A stretch of DNA of 64,000 nt, from NCBI RefSeq assembly GCF_037392515.1, contig NC_090288.1, positions 620,001 through 684,000 on the forward strand. The letters are read 5' to 3'. The translations under genes were made by a program, and so were the position numbers. The DNA is from Haliotis asinina (lineage: Eukaryota; Mollusca; Gastropoda; Lepetellida; Haliotidae). The notes below the pieces were generated by a model. It was not told the DNA's origin. It did no database searches and saw only the letters and a list, made by a program, of their open reading frames with translations. Below are positions 15,701 to 27,700 of this stretch, in pieces (position 1 is the stretch's first letter; the number at the start of each line of letters is the position of its first letter).

Positions 15701-18700
15701 CACCTTACTGTTGGAAACATTGCAGTGTATGCTGCGATACACCTTTCTGTTGGTAACATTACAGTGTTTGCTGCGATACACCTTTCTGTTGGTAACATTA
15801 CAGTGTTTGCTGCGATACACCTTTTTGTTGGTAGCATTACAGTGTTTGCTGCGATACACCTCTCTGTTGGTAACATTACAGTGTATGCTGCGATACACCT
15901 TTCTGTTGGTAACATTACAGTGTATGCTGTGATGCACCTTATGCTTGGTAACATTGAGGTTTATCCTGCGATACACCTTACTGTTGGCAACATTACAGTG
16001 TATGCTGCGATACACCTTACTGTTGGTAACATTACAGTGTATGCTGTGATACTCCTTTCTGTTGGTAACATTACAGTGTATGCTGCGATACACCTTTCTG
16101 TTGGTAGCATTACAGTGTATGCTGTGATGCACCTTTCTGTTGGTAGCATTACAGTGTTTACTGCGATACACCTTTCTGTTGGTAACATTACAGTGTATGC
16201 TGCGATACACCTTTCTGTTGGTAGCATTACAGTGTATGCTGTGATTCACCTTTCTGTTGGTAGCATTACAGTGTTTGCTGCGATACACCTTTCTGTTGGT
16301 GACATTACAGTGTATGCTGCGATACACCTTTCTGTTGGTAACATTACAGTGTATGCTGCGATACACCTTTCTGTTGGTAGCATTACAGTGTATGCTGTCA
16401 TGCACCTTTCTGTTGGTAGCATTACAGTGTTTGCTGCGATACACCTTTCTGTTGGTAGCATTACAGTGTATGCTGCGATACACCTTTCTGTTGGTAACAT
16501 TACAGTGTATGCTGTGATACACCTTATGCTTGGTAACATTGAGGTTTATCCTGCGATACACCTTTCTGTTGGTAACATTACAGTGTTTGCTGCGATACCC
16601 CTTGTGCTTGGTAACATTGAGGTTTATCCTGCGATACACCTTACTGTTGGAAACATTACAGTCTGCACTGCGATACACCTCTCTGTTGGTAGCATTACAG
16701 TGTATGCTGTGATGCACCTTTCTGTTGGTAGCATTACAGTGTTTCCTGCGATACACCTCTCTGTTGGTAGCATTACAGTGTATGCTGTGATGCACCTTTC
16801 TGTTGGTAGCATTACAGTGTTTGCTGCGATACACCTCTCTGTTGGTAGCATTACAGTGTATGCTGCGATACACCTCTCTGTTGGTAACATTACAGTGTGT
16901 GCTGTTGGTAACACTACAGTGTATGCTGCGACACACCTTCCTGTTGGTAGCATTACAGTGTATGTTACAATACACCTTACTTTTGGTAACATTACAGTGT
17001 ATGTTGCGATACACCTTTCTGTTGGTAACATTACAGTGTATGCTGCGATACACCTTTCTGTTGGTAGCATTACAGTGTATGCTGCGATACACCTTACTGT
17101 TGGTAGCATTACAGTGTATGCTGCGATACACCTTTCTGTTGGTAACATTACAGTGTATGCTGTGATACATCTTTCTGTTGGTAACATTACAGTGTATGCT
17201 GCGATACACCTTTCTGTTGGTAACATTACAGTGTATGCTGCGATACACCTCTCTGTTGGTAACATTACAGTGTATGCTGTTGGTAACATTACAGTGTTTG
17301 CTGCGATACACCTTACTGTTGGTAGCATTACAGTGTATGCTACAATACACCTTACTGTTGGTAACATTACAGTGTTTCCTGCGATACACCTTTCTGTTGG
17401 TAACATTACAGTGTATGTTGCGATACACCTTTCTGTTGGTAACATTACAGTGTATCCTGCGATACACCTTTCTGTTGGTAACATTACAGTGTATGCTGTG
17501 ATGCACCTTTCTGTTGGTAGGATTACAGTGTATGCTGTGATACACCTTATGCTTGGTAACATTGAGGTTTATCCTGCGATACACCTTTCTGTTGGTAACA
17601 TTACAGTGTATGCTGTGATACCCCTTATGCTTGGTAACATTGAGGTTTATCCTGTGATACACCTTTCTGTTGGAAACATTGCAGTCTGCACTGCGATACA
17701 CCTCTCTGTTGGTAGCACTACAGTGTATGCTGTGATGCACCTTTCTGTTGGTAACATTACAGTGTTTGCTGCGATACACCTCTCTGTTGGTAGCATTACA
17801 GTGTATGCTGTGATGCACCTTTCTGTTGGTAACATTACAGTGTTTGCTGCGATACACCTTTCTGTTGGTAGCATTTCAGTGTTTGCTGCGATACACCTTT
17901 CTGTTGGTAACATTACAGTGTATGCTGTGATACACCTTTGTGTTGGTAACATTTCAGTGTATGCTGCGATACACCTTACTGTTGGTAGCATTACAGTGTA
18001 TGCTACAATACACCATACTGTTGGTAACATTACAGTGTATGCTGTGATACACCTTTCTGTTGGTAGCATTACAGTGTTTGCTGCGATACACCTTTCCGTT
18101 GGTAACATTACAGTGTTTGCTGCGATACACCTCTCTGGTGGTAGCATTACAGTGTTTGCTGCGATAGACCTTACTGTTGGGAACATTACAGTGTATGCTG
18201 CGATACACCTTTCTGTTGGTAGCATTACAGTGTGTGCTGCGATACACCTTTCTGTTGGTAACATTACAGTGTATGCTGCGATACACCTTTCTGTTCGTAA
18301 CATTACAGTGTATGCTGTGATACACCTTTCTGTTGGTAACATTACAGTGTGTGCTGCGATACACCTTACTGTTGGTAGCATTACAGTGTATGCTACAATA
18401 CACCTTACTGTTGGTAACATTACAGTGTATGCTGCGATACACCTTTCTGTTGGTAACATTACAGTGTATGTTGCGATACACCTTTCTGTTGGTAACATTA
18501 CAGTGTATGCTGCGATACACCTTACTGTTGGTAGCATTACAGTGTATGCTGCGATACACCTCTCTGTTGGTAACATTTCAGTGTATGCTGTTGGTAACAT
18601 TACAGTGTTTGCTGCGATACACCTTACTGTTGGTAGCATTACAGTGTATGCTGTGATGCACCTTACTGTTGGTAACATTACAGTGTATGCTGCGATACAC

Positions 18701-21700
18701 CTTTCTGTTGGTAACATTACAGTGTATGCTGCGATACACCTTTCTGTTGGTAACATTACAGTGTATGCTGTGATACCCCTTGTGCTTGGTAACATTGAGG
18801 TTTATCCTGCGATACACCTTACTGTTGGTAACATTACAGTCTGCACTGCGATACACCTCTCTGTTGGTAGCATTACAGTGTATGCTGTGATGCACCTTTC
18901 TGTTGGTAACATTACAGTGTTTGCTGCGATACACCTCTCTGTTGGTAGCATTACAGTGTATGCTGTGATGCACCTTTCTGTTGGTAGCATTACAGTGTTT
19001 GCTGCGATACACCTTTCTGTTGGTAGCATTACAGTGTATGCTGTGATACACCTTACTGTTGGTAACATTACAGTGTATGCTGCGATACACCTTTCTGTTG
19101 GTAGCATTACAGTGTATGCTACAATACACCATACTGTTGGTAACATTACAGTGTATGCTGTGATACACCTTTCTGTTGGTAACATTTCAGTGTATGCTGC
19201 GATACACCTTACTGTTGGTAGCATTACAGTGTATGCTACAATATACCTTACTGTTGGTAACATTACAGTGTATGCTGCGATACACCTTTCTGTTGGTAAC
19301 ATTACAGTGTATGTTGCGATACACCTTTCTGTTGGTAACATTACAGTGTGTGCTGCGATACACCTTACTGTTGGTAGCATTACAGTGTATGCTGCGATAC
19401 ACCTCTCTGTTGGTAACATTACAGTGTATGCTGCGACACACCTTCCTGTTGGTAGCATTACAGTGTATGCTACAATACACCTTACTTTTGGTAACATTAC
19501 AGTGTTTGCTGCGATACACCTTTCTGTTGGTAACATTTCAGTGTATGTTGCGATACACCTTTCTGTTGGTAACATTACAGTGTATGCTGCGATACACCTT
19601 TCTGTTGGTAACATTACAGTGTATGCTGCGATACACCTTACTGTTGGTAGCATTACAGTGTATGCTGCGATACACCTTTCTGTTGGTAACATTACAGTGT
19701 ATGCTGCGATACACCTTTCTGTTGGTAACATTACAGTGTATGCTGCGATACACCTTTCTGTTGGTAACATTACAGTGTATACTGCGATACACCTTACTGT
19801 TGGAAACATTGCAGTGTATGCTGCGATACACCTTTCTGTTGGTAACATTACAGTGTTTGCTGCGATACACCTTTCTGTTGGTAACATTACAGTGTTTGCT
19901 GCGATACACCTTTTTGTTGGTAGCATTACAGTGTTTGCTGCGATACACCTCTCTGTTGGTAACATTACAGTGTATGCTGCGATACACCTTTCTGTTGGTA
20001 ACATTACAGTGTATGCTGTGATGCACCTTATGCTTGGTAACATTGAGGTTTATCCTGCGATACACCTTACTGTTGGCAACATTACAGTGTATGCTGCGAT
20101 ACACCTTACTGTTGGTAACATTACAGTGTATGCTGTGATACTCCTTTCTGTTGGTAACATTACAGTGTATGCTGCGATACACCTTTCTGTTGGTAGCATT
20201 ACAGTGTATGCTGTGATGCACCTTTCTGTTGGTAGCATTACAGTGTTTACTGCGATACACCTTTCTGTTGGTAACATTACAGTGTATGCTGCGATACACC
20301 TTTCTGTTGGTAGCATTACAGTGTATGCTGTGATTCACCTTTCTGTTGGTAGCATTACAGTGTTTGCTGCGATACACCTTTCTGTTGGTGACATTACAGT
20401 GTATGCTGCGATACACCTTTCTGTTGGTAACATTACAGTGTATGCTGCGATACACCTTTCTGTTGGTAGCATTACAGTGTATGCTGTCATGCACCTTTCT
20501 GTTGGTAGCATTACAGTGTTTGCTGCGATACACCTTTCTGTTGGTAGCATTACAGTGTATGCTGCGATACACCTTTCTGTTGGTAACATTACAGTGTATG
20601 CTGTGATACACCTTATGCTTGGTAACATTGAGGTTTATCCTGCGATACACCTTTCTGTTGGTAACATTACAGTGTTTGCTGCGATACCCCTTGTGCTTGG
20701 TAACATTGAGGTTTATCCTGCGATACACCTTACTGTTGGAAACATTACAGTCTGCACTGCGATACACCTCTCTGTTGGTAGCATTACAGTGTATGCTGTG
20801 ATGCACCTTTCTGTTGGTAGCATTACAGTGTTTCCTGCGATACACCTCTCTGTTGGTAGCATTACAGTGTATGCTGTGATGCACCTTTCTGTTGGTAGCA
20901 TTACAGTGTTTGCTGCGATACACCTCTCTGTTGGTAGCATTACAGTGTATGCTGTGATGCACCTTTCTGTTGGTAGCATTACAGTGTTTGCTGCGATACA
21001 CCTCTCTGTTGGTGGCATTACAGTGTTTGCTGTGATGCACCTTTCTGTTGGTAGCATTACAGTGTATGCTGTGATACACCTTATGCTTGGTAACATTGAG
21101 GTTTATCCTGCGATACACCTTTGTGTTGGTAACATTACAGTGTATGCTGTGATACCCCTTATCCTTGGTAACATTGAGGTTTATCCTGCGATACACCTTA
21201 CTGTTGGTAACATTACAGTCTGCACTGCGATACACCTCTCTGTTGGTAGCATTACTGTGTATGCTGTGATGCACCTTTCTGTTGGTAACATTACAGTGTT
21301 TGCTGCGATACACCTCTCTGTTGGTAGCATTACAGTGTATGCTGTGATGCACCTTTCTGTTGGTAGCATTACAGTGTTTGCTGCGATACACCTTTCTGTT
21401 GGTAACACTACAGTGTATGCTGTGATACACCTTTCTGTTGGTAACATTACACTGTATGCTGCGATACACCTTACTGTTGGTAGCATTACACTGTATGCTA
21501 CAATACACCATACTGTTGGTAACATTACAGTGTATGCTGTGATACACCTTTCTGTTGGCAACATTTCAGTGTATGCTGCGATACACCTTACTGTTGGTAA
21601 CATTACAGTGTATGCTACGATACACCTTTTTGTTGGTAACATTACAGTGTTTGCTGCGATACACCTTTCTGTTGGTAACATTACAGTGTATGTTGCGATA

Positions 21701-24700
21701 CACCTTTCTGTTGGTAACATTACAGTGTATGCTGCGATACACCTTACTGTTGGTAGCATTACAGTGTATGCTGCGATACACCTCTCTGTTGGTAACATTA
21801 CAGTGTGTGCTGTTTTTAACATTACAGTGTATGCTGCGACACACCTTCCTGTTGGTAGCATTACAGTGTATGCTACAATACACCTTACTTTTGGTAACAT
21901 TACAGTGTATGCTGCGAGACGCCTTTCTGTTGGTAACATTTCAGTGTATGTTGCGATACACCTTTCTGTTGGTAACATTACAGTGTATGCTGCGATACAC
22001 CTTTCTGTTGGTAGCATTACAGTGTATGCTGCGATACACCTTACTGTTGGTAGCATTACAGTGTATGCTGCGATACACCTTTCTGTTGGTAACATTACAG
22101 TGTATGCTGCGATACACCTTTCTGTTGGTAACATTACAGTGTATGCTGCGATACACCTTTCTGTTGGCAACATTACAGTGTATGCTGCGATACACCTTAC
22201 TGTTGGCAACATTACAGTGTATGCTGCGATACACCTTTCTGTTGGTAACATTACAGTGTTTGCTGCGATACACCTTTCTGTTGGTAACATTACAGTGTTT
22301 GCTGCGATACACCTTTCTGTTGGTAGCATTACAGTGTTTGCTGCGATACACCTCTCTGTTGGTAGCATTACAGTGTATGCTGCGATACACCTTTCTGTTG
22401 GTAACATTACAGTGTATGCTGTGATGCACCTTATGCTTGGTAACATTGAGGTTTATAATTCGATACACCTTACTGTTGGTAACATTACAGTGTATGCTGC
22501 GATACACCTTACTGTTGGTTACATTACAGTGTATGCTGTGATACACCTTTCTTTTGGTAACATTACAGTGTATGCTGCGATACACCTTTCTGTTGGTAGC
22601 ATTACAGTGTATGCTGTGATGCACCTTTCTGTTGGTATCATTACAGTGTTTGCTGCGATACACCTTTCTGTTGGTAACATTACAGTGTATGCTGCGATAC
22701 ACCTTTCTGTTGGTAGCATTACAGTGTATGCTGTGATTCACCTTTCTGTTGGTAGCATTACAGTGTTTGCTGCGATACACCTTTCTGTTGGTAACATTAC
22801 AGTGTATGCTGCGATACACCTTTCTGTTGGTAACATTACAGTGTATGCTGCGATACACCTTTCTGTTGGTAGCATTACAGTGTATGCTGTGATGCACCTT
22901 TCTGTTGGTAGCATTACAGTGTTTGCTGCGATACACCTTTCTGTTGGTAGCATTACAGTGTATGCTGCGATACACCTTTCTGTTGGTAACATTACAGTGT
23001 ATGCTGTGATGCACCTTATGCTTGGTAACATTGAGGTTTATCCTGCGATACACCTTACTGTCGGTAACATTACAGTGTATGCTGCGATACACCTTCCTGT
23101 TGGTAACATTACAGTGTATGCTGTGATACACCTTTCTGTTGGTAACATTACAGTGTATGCTGCGATACACCTTTCTGTTGGTAGCATTACAGTGTATGCT
23201 GTGATGCACCTTTCTGTTGGTAGCATTACAGTGTTTGCTGCGATACACCTTTCTGTTGGTAACATTACAGTGTATGCTGCGATACACCTTTCTCTTGGTA
23301 GCATTACAGTGTATGCTGTGATTCACCTTTGTGTTGGTAGCATTACAGTGTTTGCTGCGATACACCTTTCTGTTGGTAACATTACAGTGTGTGCTGCGAT
23401 ACACCTTTCTGTTGGTAACATTACAGTGTATGCTGCGATACACCTTTCTGTTGGTAGCATTACAGTGTATGCTGTGATACACCTTATGCTTGGTAACATT
23501 GAGCTTTATCCTGCGATACACCTTTCTGTTGGTAACATTACAGTGTTTGCTGCGATACCCCTTGTGCTTGGTAACATTGAGGTTTATCCTGCAATACACC
23601 TTACTGTTGGTAACATTACAGTCTGCACTGCGATACACCTCTCTGTTGGTAGCATTACAGTGTATGCTGTGATGCACCTTTCTGTTGGTAGCATTACAGT
23701 GTTTGCTGCGATACACCTCTCTGTTGGTAGCATTACAGTGTATGCTGTGATGCACCTTTCTGTTGGTAGCATTACAGTGTATGCTGCGATACACCTCTCT
23801 GTTGGTAGCATTACAGTGTATGCTGTGATGCACCTTTTTGTTGGTAGCATTACAGTGTTTGCTCCGATACACCTCTCTGTTGGTAGCATTACAGTGTTTG
23901 CTGCAATACACCTCTCTGTTGCTAGCATTACAGTGTATGCTGCGATACACCTTACTGTTGGTAACATTACAGTGTATGCTGCGATACACCTTTCCGTTGG
24001 TAATATTACAGTGTTTGCTGCGATACACCTCTCTGTTGGTAGCATTACAGTGTTTGCTGCGATACACCTTTCCGTTGGTAACATTACAGTGTTTGCTGCA
24101 ATACACCTCTCTGTTGGTAGCATTACAGTGTATGCCGCGATAGACCTTCCTGTTGGTAACATTACAGTGTATGCTGCGATACACCTTTCCGTTGGTAGCA
24201 TTACAGTGTATGCTGCGATACACCATTCTGTTGGTAACATTACAGTGTATGTTGTGATACACCTTACTGTTGGTAGCATTACAGTGTATGCTGCGATACA
24301 CCTTACTGTTGGTAACATTACAGTGTTTGCTGCGATACACCTTTCCGTTGGTAACATTACAGTGTATGCTGCGATACACCTCTCTGTTGGTAGCATTACA
24401 GTGTATGCTGCGATACACCTTTCCGTTGGTAGCATTACAGTGTATGCTGCGATACACCTTACTGTTGGTAACATTACAGTGTATGCTGCGATACACCTTT
24501 CCGTTGGTAGCATTACAGTGTATGCTGCGATACACCTTACTGTTGGTAACATTTCAGTGTATGCTGCGATACACCTCTCTGTTGGTAGCATTACAGTGTA
24601 TGCTGCGATACACCTTACTGTTGGTAACATTAGAGTGTTTGCTGCGATACACCTTTCCGTTGGTAACATTACAGTGTTTGCTGCGATACACATCTCTGTT

Positions 24701-27700
24701 GGTAGCATTACAGTGTATGCTTCGATAGACCTTACTGTTGGTAACATTACAGTGTATGCTGCGATACACCTTTCCGTTGGTAGCATTACAGTGTATGCTG
24801 CGATACACCTTACTGTTGGTAACATTACAGTGTATGCTGCGATACACCTTTCCGTTGGTAACATTACAGTGTTTGCTGCGATACACCTCTCTGTTGGTAG
24901 GATTACAGTGTATGCTGCGATACACCTTTCTGTTGGTAACATTACAGTGTATGCTGCGATACACCTTTCTGTTGGTAACATTACAGTGTATGCTCCGATA
25001 CACCTTTCCGTTGGTAACATTACAGTGTATGCTGCGATACACCCTTCCGTTGGTAACATTACAGTGTTTGCTGCGATACACCTTACTGTTGGTAACATTA
25101 CAGTGTATGCTGCGATACACCTTTCTGTTGGTAACATTACAGTGTATGCTGCGATATACCTTTCTGTTGGTAACATTACAGTGTATGTTGCGATACACCT
25201 TTCCGTTGGTAACATTACAGTGTTTGCTGCGATACACCTGTCTGTTAGTTGCATTACAGTGTATGCTGCGATACACCTCTCTGTTGGTAACATTACAGTG
25301 TATGCTGCGATACACCTTTCTGTTGGTAACATTACAGTGTATGCTGCGATACACCTTTCTGTTGGTAACATTACAGTGTATGCTGTGATGCACCTTTCTG
25401 TTGGTAGCATTACAGTGTATGCTGCGATACACCTTTCTGTTAGTAGCATTACAGTGTATGCTGCGATACACCTTTCTGTTGGTAACATTACAGTGTATGC
25501 TGCGATACACCTTTCTGTTGGTAACATTACAGTGTATGCTGCGATATACCTTTCTGTTGGTAACATTACAGTGTATGTTGCGATACACCTTTCCGTTGGT
25601 AACATTACAGTGTTTGCTGCGATACACCTGTCTGTTAGTTGCATTACAGTGTATGCTGCGATACACCTCTCTGTTGGTAACATTACAGTGTATGCTGCGA
25701 TACACCTTTCTGTTGGTAACATTACAGTGTATGCTGCGATACACCTTTCTGTTGGTAACATTACAGTGTATGCTGTGATGCACCTTTCTGTTGGTAACAT
25801 TACAGTGTATGCTGCGATACACCTTTCTGTTAGTAGCATTACAGTGTATGCTGCGATACACCTTTCTGTTGGTAACATTACAGTGTATGCTGCGATACAC
25901 CTCTCTGTTGGTAACATTACAGTGTTTCTGCGATACACCTGTCTGTTAGTAGCATTACAGTGTTTGCTGCGATACACCTTTCTGTTGGTAACATTACAGT
26001 GTTTGCTGCGACACACCTTTCTGTTGGTAACATTACAGTGGATGCTGCGATACACCTCTCTGTTGGTAACATTACAGTGTATGCTGCGATACACCTTTCC
26101 GTTGGTAACATTACAGTGTTTGCTGCGATACACCTTTCTGTTGGTAGCATTACAGTGTATGCTGCGATACACCTTTCTGTTGGTAACATTACAGTGTTTG
26201 CTGCGATACACCTTTCTGTTGGTAACATTACAGTGTTTGCTACGATACACCTGTCTGTTAGTAGCATTACAGTGTATGCTGCGATACACCTCTCTGTTGG
26301 TGACATTACAGTGTATGCTGCGATACACGTTTCTGTTGGTAGCATTACAGTGTATGCTGTGATACACCTTTCTGTTGGTAACATTACAGTGTTTGCTGCG
26401 ATACACCTGTCTGTTAGTTGCATTACAGTGTATGCTGCGATACACCTCTCTGTTGGTAACATTACAGTGTTTGCTGCGATACACCTGTCTGTTAGTAGCA
26501 TTACAGTGTATGCTGCGATACACCTCTCTGTTGGTAACATTACAGTGTATGCTGCGATACACCTTTCTGTTGGTGACATTACAGTGTATGCTGCGATACA
26601 CCTTTCTGTTGGTAACATTACAGTGTATGCTGCGATACACCTTTCTGTTAGTAGCATTACAGTGTATGCTGCGATACACCTTTCTGTTGGTAACATTACA
26701 GTGTATGCTGCGATACACCTTTCTGTTGGTAACATTACAGTGTATGCTGCGATACACCTTTTTGTTAGTAGCATTACAGTGTATGCTGCGATACACCTTT
26801 CTGTTGGTAACATTACAGTGTATGCTGCGATACACCTCTCTGTTGGTAACATTACAGTGTTTGGTGCGATACACCTGTCTCTTGGTAGCATTTCAGTGTA
26901 TGCTGCGATACACCTTTCTGTTGGTAACATTGCAGTGTATGCTGCGATACACCTTTCTGTTGGTAACATTACAGTGTATGCTGCGATACACCTTTCTGTT
27001 GGTAGCATTACAGTGTATGCTGCGATACACCTTTCTGTTGGTAACATTACAGTGTATGCTGCGATACACCTTTCTGTTGGTAACATTACAGTGTATGCTG
27101 CGATACACCTTTCTGTTGGTAACATTACAGTGTATGCTGCGATACACCTCTCTGTTGGTAACATTACAGTGTATGCTGCGATACACCTTTCTGTTGGTAA
27201 CATTACAGTGTATGCTGCGATACACCTTTCTGTTGGTAACATTACAGTGTATGCTGCGATACACCTTTCTGTTGGTAACATTACAGTGTATGCTGCGATA
27301 CACCTTTCTGTTGGTAACATTACAGTGTATGTTGCGATACACCTCTCTGTTGGTAGCATTACAGTGTATGCTGCGATACACCTTTCTGTTGGTAGCATTA
27401 CAGAGTATGTTGTGATACACTTTAATGTGATTCACCTTGCAGGTTTCAGTATGTTCTCTCGGGCAAAATGGAAGGGTTTTACTCTGGTCCTGCAAACAGC
27501 CAAAGAAAATTTTCTCACCAGGTAAGTGTTATCTTGCTAAGCTGTCATTATTTCCTTTGGCAATGTTGATGTTGAAGGGAAGTCATGAACCTTTACACTT
27601 TTACGCATGCACAGTTCACTTGTGTCTTGTCTGCAGGTTGGAGAAGGAGCGAGGTGAGGCTGCTCACCCTCTGGACAAGTACAAGAACCTTTGTCTACAC

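Larger units (their letters stand above)
4863..27425. repeat. Giant 39-bp minisatellite, NOL8 intron 2
   Basis: About 575 copies of a 39-bp unit run in order GTTGGTAACATTACA, GTGTATGCTGCGATACAC, CTTTCT. Common variants are AAC/AGC, TAT/TTT, GCG/GTG, ATA/ATG and TCT/ACT, plus a distinct unit with ATTGAGGTTTATCC. Some units are 24 bp with a 15-bp deletion. Four of six frames lack stops in the consensus, which produces very long open frames on both strands (the plus one reads VGNITVYAAIHLS repeatedly). The block lies wholly between NOL8 exons 2 and 3. The 3' end (about 26.9-27.4 kb) is the most homogeneous. Confidence 0.97.

Noticed and set aside
4916..26362. A 7148-codon plus-strand open frame with the 13-residue period VGNITVYAAIHLS
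   Set aside because: It is a by-product of a 39-bp repeat whose consensus lacks stops in four frames. It lies inside NOL8 intron 2, whose flanking exons join in phase and are conserved, and most variant positions change the amino acid.
4863..27425. CRISPR-like array of regularly spaced repeats
   Set aside because: Units are contiguous with no unique spacers, and the context is a eukaryotic intron.
4853..27495. Long minus-strand open frames (MLPTERCIAAYTV and NRKVYRSIHCNVT periods)
   Set aside because: Mirror frames of the same 39-bp array, interrupted at each ATTGAGG-type or shifted unit.
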